From Lentisphaerota bacterium (GTDB lineage Bacteria; Verrucomicrobiota; Kiritimatiellia; RFP12; UBA1067), in assembly GCA_015061765.1 (NCBI GenBank), contig SUVZ01000053.1, positions 1-13,927 of the forward strand: a stretch of 13,927 nt of DNA. The letters are read 5' to 3'. The notes under the pieces were generated by a model. It searched no databases, was not told the origin of the DNA, and was given only the letters and a program-made list of their open reading frames with translations. Of the stretch, positions 7,807-13,927 are shown piece by piece. Each line of letters starts with the position of its first letter. The first letter of the stretch is position 1. A program made the translations under genes and the position numbers.

Positions 7807-7977
7807 GGTATTTTGTTAATTATATTTTTCTGCGACATGACCAACAGCGACAGATAATTTAGAAACGAAATCACTGAGACGATCAAGCGACTGTAAACCT
7901 GTATTCAATTTTCCGGTTTCCCCTAACCAGACTCTTTGGAGGCTTACTCTTCAGATGTTGTACCATGTCCCACGTAC
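7807..7977. other. Intergenic stretch without recognisable feature
   Basis: This is AT-rich next to the operon promoter (7807-7835) and otherwise unremarkable. I see no supported ORF, no repeat array and no RNA fold here. It separates the minus operon promoter from the tRNA terminator. Confidence 0.5.
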
Positions 7978-8010
7978 AAAAAAAAAAGGCGCGGTTTTGC
8001 CGCGTCTTTT
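7978..8010 (-). terminator. Intrinsic terminator of the tRNA-Leu/tRNA-Tyr unit
   Basis: On the minus strand, GACGCGG (8006-8000) and CCGCGCC (7994-7988) form a 7-bp stem with one A-C mismatch and a five-base loop. Ten T residues follow (A-tract 7978-7987 on the plus strand), and flanking A/T pairs can extend the stem. It begins only a few bases after the CCA end of tRNA-Tyr. Confidence 0.85.
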
Positions 8011-8013
8011 CAA

Positions 8014-8098
8014 TGGTGGTGGGACAAGGATTCGAACCTTGGAAGGCTATGCCAACAGATTTACAGTCTGTCCTGTTTGACCGCTCCAGAATCCCACC
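8014..8098 (-). tRNA. tRNA-Tyr (anticodon GUA), CCA encoded
   Basis: The minus strand gives a 7-bp acceptor stem (GGTGGGA with TCCCACC), anticodon loop ...ctGTAaa..., a long variable arm as expected for bacterial tRNA-Tyr, the T-loop GGTTCGAATCC, discriminator A and an encoded CCA (8014-8016). It follows tRNA-Leu by 48 bp and shares its transcript and the terminator. Confidence 0.96.
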
Positions 8099-8146
8099 GC
8101 AAATTCATGCATTTGATTCCCTCGCATCTTTCATTAAGTGGATTAA

Positions 8147-8231
8147 TGGTGCTCGGGGCGGGACTCGAACCCGCAAGGATCTCTCCACATGCACCTCAAG
8201 CATGCGTGTCTGCCAATTTCACCACCCGAGC
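8147..8231 (-). tRNA. tRNA-Leu (anticodon GAG), CCA encoded
   Basis: The minus strand begins GCTCGGG, pairing with CCCGAGC at the 3' end. The anticodon stem is CATGC/GCATG with loop TTGAGGT, giving anticodon GAG. There is a class II long variable arm, T-loop GGTTCGAGTCC, discriminator A and an encoded CCA (8147-8149). Confidence 0.96.
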
Positions 8232-8252
8232 AATGGGGGAAAAACGGCGCAT

Positions 8253-8281
8253 AATATATCATATCGCGGTATGGCGTGCAA
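8253..8281 (-). promoter_or_regulatory. Promoter of the tRNA-Leu/tRNA-Tyr unit
   Basis: The minus strand shows TTGCAC (complement of 8276-8281), exactly 17 nt, then TATATT (complement of 8253-8258), about 20 bases before the mature tRNA-Leu. It sits within the 77-bp gap shared with the divergent ABC operon. Confidence 0.6.
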
Positions 8282-8305
8282 GCGTTTTTTTTGATAAAAT
8301 AACGC
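8282..8305. promoter_or_regulatory. Dyad overlapping the presumed -10 box of the ABC operon
   Basis: GCGTT-t-TTTT (8282-8291) and AAAA-t-AACGC (8296-8305) are complementary at 9 of 10 positions. The right half contains TAAAAT (8295-8300), a plausible -10 box about 9 bases before the ATG at 8309. A clear -35 box is not visible. The symmetry could be an operator for the plus operon, or part of the divergent tRNA promoter region. Function is inferred. Confidence 0.35.
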
Positions 8306-8308
8306 ACC

Positions 8309-8941
8309 ATGTTTGAGGTAAGGAATATCAGTTTCTCAAGAGGCGGCAAAAGCATCCTTTCCGACGTCACATTTTCGGTCGCGTCAGGTGAGGTTGTTGC
8401 GATTACCGGTGCAAATGGTGCAGGCAAAACCACGCTTTTGAAGATTTTGGCAGGAATATGGATGCCTTCGTCAGGAACGGCGGCTTTTGACGGAGTGGAT
8501 ATCCTTGCCGAGCCTGTGCGCCATAGACGGCATCTGGGCTGGCTTGGCGAATCCGCGCCTGCCGATGACGATCTCACCGTGAAGGCATATCTCAAATATC
8601 GCGCAAAGCTGAAGGGCGAACAATCCCGCAAGATACCCCATCGTGTTCGCGAAGCGATGTCAATCTGTGGGTTGGATGGCTTGGCCGGATCTGTCATCGG
8701 CACTCTTTCACGTGGACAACGCAAGCGTGTGGCGTTGGCCGATGCCGTTCTTCTCCGGCCTAGACTGCTGTTGCTGGACGATGTCTTTGCAGGACTGGAC
8801 GATTCTTCCCGTGAGGCTGTGGTGTCTATGATCTCATCGTTCAGCGTTTTTGCTGCCATTGTGGTTTCCGGACATGAAACCGAATGTTTTGCCCGCATTG
8901 GTGCACGTGCGGTTGAGCTTAAGGGGGGCGTGGTCTCATGA
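8309..8941 (+). CDS. ABC transporter ATP-binding protein, GldA-like
   Basis: This 210-residue nucleotide-binding domain powers the membrane protein encoded next. Walker A is GANGAGKT (34-41), the signature is LSRGQ (133-137), Walker B is LLLLDD (153-158), the D-loop is AGLDD (161-165) and the switch His is in SGHE (187-190). The Q-loop region reads LGWLGESAPADDDLTV (76-91), with Glu where many ABC ATPases have Gln, a pattern I associate with GldA/CcmA-type exporters. The residue after the Walker B Asp is Asp158 rather than the usual catalytic Glu, which may lower hydrolysis. The start MFEVRNISF fits the family N-terminus exactly, yet no Shine-Dalgarno sequence precedes it and the presumed -10 box is only 9 bases away, so the transcript may be leaderless. 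Its stop overlaps the next start in ATGA (8938-8941). The specific substrate is unknown. Confidence 0.93.
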   Translation: MFEVRNISFSRGGKSILSDVTFSVASGEVVAITGANGAGKTTLLKILAGIWMPSSGTAAFDGVDILAEPVRHRRHLGWLGESAPADDDLTVKAYLKYRAKLKGEQSRKIPHRVREAMSICGLDGLAGSVIGTLSRGQRKRVALADAVLLRPRLLLLDDVFAGLDDSSREAVVSMISSFSVFAAIVVSGHETECFARIGARAVELKGGVVS

Positions 8942-10998
8942 AACTGCCTATGATTGTGACGTTTCGCACCTTGACACGGCTTGCAAGGCAGACGACGACG
9001 CTGTTTGCGGCAGCGGCTTTTTTTGCAGCGACGGGCGCACTGTTCGCCAATGGGCTTTTCGCCGCCGAGGGAACTGCGGTATCGGCCCCGTCCATTTGGG
9101 CCCTTTCCGTCGCAAACGTATTGCCTCTCTTGACGTCGCTGTTGACGATGCGGTTATGGAGTGAAGACGGGAATGAAGAGCGAATGGAGGCCGATCTTGT
9201 CGTCCCTGTTCCAGAAAGGGTGTTTGCCATCGGTCGATTTGCTGCATCGTATTTGGCGGTGATGATGTCTGTGGCTCTTGCGCTTGTAGTTCCATTGTTC
9301 ATCCTACCCTGCAATTCCCCGGCCCTTTCCTCTCAACTAAGCGTAGTCAGATTTCTTCCGGCGTTTGCCGCATTGGCTGTGCTGGCTCTTCCTTTGACCG
9401 CGATAGGCTCGATGACAGGAGTGTTTTTCCGCAACGCCATGTCGGCTGCGGTCGCTTCCATGGCTATGACGTATGCTTTGCCGTACGCCGTTTATCGGGC
9501 GTTGATCTCATGGAGTCCTGCAGCGAGGATGAAATTTGCGGAGTCTCCTGTGATTGCGCGGATAACGGATGCTTCGGATGGATTCTTTTCTTTTGGCGCT
9601 GCGGTCGTGGCATTCGCCTTTATGATTTCTGCCTTGTTTGCGGCGTCAAAGGCACTAGCGCTGCGACGCATTGCCGGAGACGGCAGGCTTGTGCTCAAGC
9701 TGTCGTCGTATGCGGCGATTCTTTCGGCTCTCCTCTCGGCGGTGTTGATGTCTGCGCTTGCGCTTCGTCTGGATTTCATGGTTGAATGGCCTGGAGCCGT
9801 CCGCACCGCCTCGTTCTCCGCCCGTACTCGTGAGATACTCTCGGAGATATCGCATCCCGTGCGCATATCCGCATTTATGCGGCGAGAATCTTCAGGATTC
9901 CTGCCCGTTGCCCGTCTACTGAGGTTGGTCGAGTCAGAGTCGCGTTCTGTGGCAGGAGCCGGAATTACATGTGAGTTTGTAGATCCCAGATGGGATCCCA
10001 ATGCCGCCGTCAGGCTAGTGAGAGCCGGAGCGGGCGAGGATACCATCGTGTTTTCAGCAGGACGGCGTCGCATTGTCGTACCGGTAAAGGACTTCGACGA
10101 AAGTGTCTGCGCCTCTGCGGTTCAGCGGCTTTCGATGCCTGCTAAATCCGAGACGGTTCTTTTCACTGTAGGCCACGGAGAGCCGTCTATTGGCGATTAC
10201 GGTCCGTCTGGCCTGGGTGATGCGGCGAGAGCCCTCCGCCAAGAGGGGTATAGGGTAGGCACGCACCATTCCCTCACGTCTTCGGTGCCCAAAGACTGCT
10301 CAGTGCTGGTTATCGTCGGCGCACGCACTCCGTTTTCGACGGCTGAACTTCGGGATATAGGATTGTTTATCGCACATGGGGGCAGGATTCTCGTCGCCGA
10401 CTCGGGCCGTCCCGACACTGGAATAAGGATGATATTGGATAGAATCGGCATTGTGCCTGTCGCCGAAGAGTCGGAGCATGTCGGGACCACGGACGGATCG
10501 GACATAATAGTGTCTGATTTTGGAGAGCATGCGGTTTCGACGCATCTTCATGGATCGGCGGTGCTTTTCGCGAATGGGGCGAACCGCTATTCGGTGCCGT
10601 TGGCGTCAGCGCCGAATCAGCATGGATTCTCGGTGTCGGCACTTTGCCCGTCCGGTAAGTATGCGTTCGCTGTCGCGGCGGAGAAGGGCGCTGCGCTTCG
10701 GAGCGACCTTGCCATACGTCCGGCTCGGCTGGTGGCGATAGGAGATCCCTCTTTTTTCCTCAACGGCGCGCTCCATTCCAGGGCAAATGCCAACCGTGAT
10801 CTCTTCCTGAATTCAATCGCATGGCTCGTTGGCATGGATGTATCCGGCGCGGTGGGCGCCCCCTCAAATGTTCTCTCGGTGAGGATGGACCGGGCCTCAC
10901 GCATTCGTTTTCTTGTGTATTCCACCGTGGCTGTCCCGTTCGCTGTTGTGATGTTTGCCGGCTTGTGGATGATTCGCAGAAGAAGGAGTTTCAAATGA
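8938..10998 (+). CDS. GldF-GldG fusion: ABC-2 type permease joined to an ABC auxiliary periplasmic domain
   Basis: The 686-residue protein has two parts. Residues 1-280 contain about seven hydrophobic segments (near 20-40, 54-72, 98-125, 138-160, 166-188, 216-240, 255-278), as in ABC-2/GldF permeases. Residues 285-655 form a soluble GldG-like domain (ABC_transp_aux type). They include SFSARTREILSEISHPVRISAFMR soon after the last permease helix, VGHGEPSIGD (411-420, the GHGE-type motif of the family), GGRILVADSG (481-490) and AIGDPSFFLNG (600-610). A final membrane helix (657-678) is followed by a basic tail RRRRSFK. GldF and GldG are separate proteins in gliding Bacteroidota, whereas fused forms occur elsewhere. 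With the ATPase encoded in front (ATGA overlap) it should form an inner-membrane ABC complex with a large extracytoplasmic domain. A role in gliding should not be assumed; the transported substrate is unknown. Confidence 0.9.
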   Translation: MKLPMIVTFRTLTRLARQTTTLFAAAAFFAATGALFANGLFAAEGTAVSAPSIWALSVANVLPLLTSLLTMRLWSEDGNEERMEADLVVPVPERVFAIGRFAASYLAVMMSVALALVVPLFILPCNSPALSSQLSVVRFLPAFAALAVLALPLTAIGSMTGVFFRNAMSAAVASMAMTYALPYAVYRALISWSPAARMKFAESPVIARITDASDGFFSFGAAVVAFAFMISALFAASKALALRRIAGDGRLVLKLSSYAAILSALLSAVLMSALALRLDFMVEWPGAVRTASFSARTREILSEISHPVRISAFMRRESSGFLPVARLLRLVESESRSVAGAGITCEFVDPRWDPNAAVRLVRAGAGEDTIVFSAGRRRIVVPVKDFDESVCASAVQRLSMPAKSETVLFTVGHGEPSIGDYGPSGLGDAARALRQEGYRVGTHHSLTSSVPKDCSVLVIVGARTPFSTAELRDIGLFIAHGGRILVADSGRPDTGIRMILDRIGIVPVAEESEHVGTTDGSDIIVSDFGEHAVSTHLHGSAVLFANGANRYSVPLASAPNQHGFSVSALCPSGKYAFAVAAEKGAALRSDLAIRPARLVAIGDPSFFLNGALHSRANANRDLFLNSIAWLVGMDVSGAVGAPSNVLSVRMDRASRIRFLVYSTVAVPFAVVMFAGLWMIRRRRSFK

Positions 10999-12632
10999 GA
11001 AACCGCAAGGCGATAATGTTCTTTCTCCTGTGGAGTGCGATTTTTGCGCTCGCTCTTTTCCTGCTGCCGGACACCAATGGCACATCTGCAGTCTCTGCCA
11101 ATGACGGACTGACGGCCATTGATGTTCATGGGGTTGTGAGAGTCGATATCGAGCGTCGAACCGGCGACAATGGAAGCCGTGAGCATGTAGCCATTGTACG
11201 GACAGACGGCAGATGGCGAATTGAGTCGCCCATTTCCGCCGAGGCTGACGAAGCATCCGTAAAGCGACTGACGGACGCAGTGGTGTTCGCGGAGATCGGG
11301 CATGGACTTACCGAATTGGACATGGCGGCTTTAGGGCGCTCCCCCCGCGACTTTGGGCTTGCCGCACCCCGCTGCGCCGTGTCGATTTCAGATGGAAATG
11401 TACGCGATACATTTTCAGTCGGGCGTGCCACCGCATCGGGAGATGAGGTCTATGTGAGCCGACATGGACACAAGGGTGTGTTCACCGTGCCAGCCGCCGT
11501 TGCAGAGGAGTTGATGCGTCCGCTGGTGGAATTTCGCCGTCGTCAGCTGTTTGTCATCAAGCCCTCGGAAGTGGTTGGGTTTGGATTGAAGGTGGCAGGT
11601 GAGCCGTTGACCCGTCTCGCGAAAGCAGACGGGCAGTGGCGCATCGCCAATCCAATGGACGCCCCTGCGGACAGGCGTGCGGTGGAGGCTTTGATCGGGG
11701 AACTGTGCTCTGCACAGGTTGTAGACTATGTTGCGGACGCGGGATCCGTTCATGGACTCGGCGAGGACGAGGGGTTTGCGGTTTCGCTCCGGGATACGTT
11801 CGGTGCGATAGAGAAGGTTGTTTTCGGTGTAGCAGACGGTACCAATTTAGTGTTGGCATTGACACCTGAAGGTGCTGTCGTCCATGTTCGTTCGGAATTG
11901 CTGGAACGGTGCAGGCTCAGGCAGAAAGAGTTGGAGGACACTCGGATATTCCCCGTTGAGGCATCCCATGTGACATCGCTGTCAGTGTCAGAGGGCTTTC
12001 CTGCATACGTGGTTTCCAGGCGGAGTACAGCAGCGCCGTGGATGATGGTGTCGCCCGTCGATGCCTCTGCCGATGCAAAGGTTGTCGAACGGCTTCTCGC
12101 CAAGGTGCTCTCTCTGCGGGGCGTGGAACTGCTGCCAGAAGGGAGCGACGGGGCGCTGATGGTATCGATAGGAACCTCAGTAACCAACTTCAATACACGT
12201 TATGTTTTCGGCAACATGATGATGCAGGATGTGAGACTTGCGGATCTGTTGAGTAAAACCATGATTCGCTGCTGTCGAGAGCGCATCAGGAACATCCCTG
12301 TGAAAACCGCCGCCGGTGATGCGTGGAACGCAAGGTTTCAGGAGGATGTTGTGTCGCTTGTAGAGTCCGGCATCGTGGCGGATCGAGTGGAGGCTGTAGT
12401 CCTTCGCGCAGAGGATTTTGCGCGCTGCGGGTTCAACCGTCCTGCGTACACGATATCTTTTGAGCTTAGCGACGAAACCTCGTCGTTGAGGCGGATGCTG
12501 ATAGGTTCGGCGACTCCCGAAGGTGGAAGGTACGCCACAATCGGCGGTGTAGATGCCGTGTTTGTGCTGTCGGCACCGGTGGTTTCGGTTCTTACCAAGC
12601 CGGTGGAAAGTTCAATGGAGGATAAACGATGA
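10995..12632 (+). CDS. DUF4340 domain-containing membrane-anchored protein
   Basis: The start at 10995 has AGAAGGAG seven bases upstream and overlaps the previous stop in ATGA; the longer upstream frame lacks a ribosome site and would overlap the preceding gene by about 180 bases. The 545-residue product has an N-terminal membrane helix (7-24) and a long extracytoplasmic part. I see three copies of the DUF4340 unit 'W.I..P..A.AD...V..L': GRWRIESPISAEADEASVKRL (72-92), GQWRIANPMDAPADRRAVEAL (213-233) and PWMMVSPVDASADAKVVERL (348-367). A second element, FGL..P...V...D, recurs at 120-134 and in altered form at 475-490. DUF4340 genes commonly sit beside gldG-like genes, so a periplasmic subunit of the ABC complex is likely. 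The biochemical role is unknown. Confidence 0.88.
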   Translation: MRNRKAIMFFLLWSAIFALALFLLPDTNGTSAVSANDGLTAIDVHGVVRVDIERRTGDNGSREHVAIVRTDGRWRIESPISAEADEASVKRLTDAVVFAEIGHGLTELDMAALGRSPRDFGLAAPRCAVSISDGNVRDTFSVGRATASGDEVYVSRHGHKGVFTVPAAVAEELMRPLVEFRRRQLFVIKPSEVVGFGLKVAGEPLTRLAKADGQWRIANPMDAPADRRAVEALIGELCSAQVVDYVADAGSVHGLGEDEGFAVSLRDTFGAIEKVVFGVADGTNLVLALTPEGAVVHVRSELLERCRLRQKELEDTRIFPVEASHVTSLSVSEGFPAYVVSRRSTAAPWMMVSPVDASADAKVVERLLAKVLSLRGVELLPEGSDGALMVSIGTSVTNFNTRYVFGNMMMQDVRLADLLSKTMIRCCRERIRNIPVKTAAGDAWNARFQEDVVSLVESGIVADRVEAVVLRAEDFARCGFNRPAYTISFELSDETSSLRRMLIGSATPEGGRYATIGGVDAVFVLSAPVVSVLTKPVESSMEDKR

Positions 12633-13672
12633 CGGTTTTGGTTACGGGAGGAAGCGGCTTTTTGGGAATCAATCTCATTCGCAAGCTTCGCGAAAACGCC
12701 GTGAAGGAGATACGTGTTTTGGATATTGCGGATTTCGATTATCCAGAGAAGTCCGAACCGTGGCTGAAGTTCACGCTTGGCGATGTGCGCGACGCCGCCG
12801 CTGTCGATCGTATTTCTGAAGGGTGCGATGCCGTGGTGAACTGTGCAGCGGCGCTGCCGTTGTATTCCCCCGAGGACATCCGCACAACGGAGGTGGACGG
12901 CATCCGCAATGTCCTGGCGTCGGCACGCAGGTATGGCGTAAATCGCATTGTGCAGATTTCGTCGACTGCCGTATATGGCGTGCCAAAGAAGCATCCGATA
13001 TACGAGAACGATGAGCTCATCGGTGTAGGTCCGTACGGCGTGGCGAAGATCGAGGCGGAGGACGTGTGCCGCAAGGCCCGTTCCGAAGGGCAGCCGGTTT
13101 GCGTGATACGTCCGAAAAGTTTCATTGGCCCGGAACGTCTTGGCGTGTTCGCCCTCTTCTACGATTGGGCGTATACCGGACACGACTTCCCGATGATCGG
13201 CAGCGGAAACAACCGCTATCAGCTGATGGATGTTGAGGATCTTTGCGACGCCATCTGGAACGCAATGACCTATCCAGACGACAGGATAAACACGGAATTC
13301 AACATCGGAGCCAAGGATTTCACCACGATGCGTGAAGACTACCAGGCGGTGTTGGATAAGGCCGGATTCGGGAAGAGGATAAGAGGTCTACCGGTGAAAC
13401 CGATCGTCTTCATTCTTCGAATACTGGAGGCCCTCAAACTTTCCCCACTCTATCCATGGGTGTATGAGACGGCATCGACGGACAGTTTTGTGTCCATTGA
13501 AAAGGCGGAACGCATGCTCGACTTCAAGCCTCGCTTCTCAAACAAGGACGCGCTCGTCAGGAACTATGAATGGTATTGCGCCCACTTGCACGAATTCGCC
13601 GGCAAAACTGGTGTTTCGCACCGGGTGCCATGGAAACAGGGGCTCCTCGCCTGCGCGAAATGGTTTTTCTGA
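12629..13672 (+). CDS. NAD-dependent epimerase/dehydratase, extended SDR family
   Basis: The 347-residue protein begins TVLVTGGSGFLGINL, with the extended-SDR dinucleotide motif GGSGFLG (7-13). GDVRD (51-55) is the adenine-side Asp region. Catalytic residues are Ser111/Ser112 (QISSTAVYG, 109-117) and the YxxxK pair Tyr136/Lys140 in GPYGVAKIEAED. RPKSFIGPERLG (161-172) and DVEDLCDAI (201-209) are typical substrate-loop and late motifs. A C-terminal extension (about 315-347) ends in WKQGLLACAKWFF, an amphipathic helix that could bring the enzyme to the membrane. Substrate may be a nucleotide-sugar or a lipid-like alcohol; the sequence does not decide. ATGGAGG lies 8 bases before the start and the start overlaps the DUF4340 stop in ATGA (12629-12632), so it is translationally coupled to the ABC operon. 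It is the last gene there; no convincing terminator follows. Confidence 0.92.
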   Translation: MTVLVTGGSGFLGINLIRKLRENAVKEIRVLDIADFDYPEKSEPWLKFTLGDVRDAAAVDRISEGCDAVVNCAAALPLYSPEDIRTTEVDGIRNVLASARRYGVNRIVQISSTAVYGVPKKHPIYENDELIGVGPYGVAKIEAEDVCRKARSEGQPVCVIRPKSFIGPERLGVFALFYDWAYTGHDFPMIGSGNNRYQLMDVEDLCDAIWNAMTYPDDRINTEFNIGAKDFTTMREDYQAVLDKAGFGKRIRGLPVKPIVFILRILEALKLSPLYPWVYETASTDSFVSIEKAERMLDFKPRFSNKDALVRNYEWYCAHLHEFAGKTGVSHRVPWKQGLLACAKWFF

Positions 13673-13734
13673 GGGGGGCACCCACGGCGACCGAAAATCG
13701 ATGTCCATTAGAGGCTGAAGACTTGCGAAATTAA

Positions 13735-13754
13735 GCGCAACTGATCAGGTTCGC
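13735..13754. promoter_or_regulatory. Palindrome around CTGATCAG in the tRNA-Ser upstream region
   Basis: Positions 13735-13754 are symmetric at 16 of 20 bases around the perfect core CTGATCAG. There is no loop, so it is better read as a protein-binding dyad than as a terminator. It lies about 50 bp before the tRNA-Ser promoter-like boxes. Chance occurrence is possible. Confidence 0.25.
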
Positions 13755-13802
13755 TCACGTTCTCACACTACAGCAAGAAATCTGCTTTTTTCTAATTACT
13801 TC

Positions 13803-13831
13803 TTGACTTAGAATGCCGTATATGATATCCT
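13803..13831 (+). promoter_or_regulatory. Promoter-like boxes for tRNA-Ser
   Basis: TTGACT (13803-13808), a 17-nt spacer and TATCCT (13826-13831) precede the mature tRNA 5' end by 16 bases, the expected geometry for a sigma70 tRNA promoter. Confidence 0.55.
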
Positions 13832-13847
13832 ATGCCGCGTTTTCAAC

Positions 13848-13927
13848 GGAGAGGTGGCAGAGCCTGGTTGAATGCACATGACTCGAAATCATGCATACCC
13901 TCACGGGTATCGGGGGTTCGAATCCCT
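13848..13927 (+). tRNA. tRNA-Ser (anticodon CGA), partial at window edge
   Basis: It starts GGAGAGGTGGC. The anticodon stem is CATGA/TCATG with loop CTCGAAA, giving anticodon CGA. A long class II variable arm (ACCC-tca-CGGGT) and T-loop GGTTCGAATCC follow. The 3' acceptor strand lies beyond the window. Confidence 0.95.

Noticed and set aside
13673..13802. Intrinsic terminator after the epimerase gene, near agcaagaaatctgctttttt
   Set aside because: Only a 4-bp stem can form before the T-run, too weak to call.
1..13927. CRISPR array, IS element or prophage
   Set aside because: I found no regularly spaced direct repeats, transposase-like protein, terminal inverted repeats or phage genes.

Overview
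The window looks like a chromosomal segment of a Gram-negative, moderately GC-rich, glycan-degrading bacterium. I favour the PVC superphylum (Verrucomicrobiota, Kiritimatiellota or Lentisphaerota). The grounds are a Tat-exported GH109-like protein, a very large secreted beta-strand-repeat protein carrying the 'NWSDGLVP' type motif, a secreted GH36-like enzyme, and a Gld-type ABC module with a DUF4340 protein. No marker gene fixes the phylum, so this is an inference.

Left part (1-7806, minus strand) is one probable operon read right to left. A sigma70-like promoter (7777-7806) and a perfect Shine-Dalgarno sequence (7751-7757) lead into (i) a Tat-signal Gfo/Idh/MocA protein of GH109 type. It is followed after about 50 bp by (ii) a giant secreted beta-helix or autotransporter-repeat protein, here split into two frames (6099-4459 and 4651-1718). 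About 27 bp further on is (iii) a secreted clan GH-D (GH36/GH27-like) alpha-galactosidase-like protein whose reading frame runs on into a calcineurin-like metallophosphoesterase domain and leaves the window at its left edge. The set resembles a small extracellular or periplasmic system for alpha-linked galactose or GalNAc glycans. The substrate is inferred.

Middle (7807-8308): after about 170 bp without an evident feature come an intrinsic terminator and two minus-strand tRNA genes, tRNA-Tyr(GUA) and tRNA-Leu(GAG), both with an encoded CCA. Upstream of tRNA-Leu is a compact 77-bp divergent promoter region, which also holds a dyad lying directly in front of the first plus-strand gene.

Right part (8309-13672, plus strand) is a tightly coupled four-gene operon in which every junction is a 4-base ATGA overlap. 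It encodes a GldA-like ABC ATPase, a GldF-GldG fused permease/auxiliary protein, a DUF4340 membrane-anchored protein, and an extended-SDR NAD-dependent epimerase/dehydratase. The first three form a predicted inner-membrane ABC complex with a large periplasmic part. The epimerase suggests, without proving, a link to a nucleotide sugar, lipid or polyprenyl substrate.

Right edge: a promoter-like sequence and a tRNA-Ser(CGA) gene cut by the window end.

Most worth following up: the glycosidase-phosphoesterase fusion; the perfect 22-bp inverted repeat sitting exactly at the frame break in the beta-helix gene; the dyad between two in-frame starts of the GH109-like gene; and the possibly leaderless ATP-coupled Gld/DUF4340/epimerase operon.
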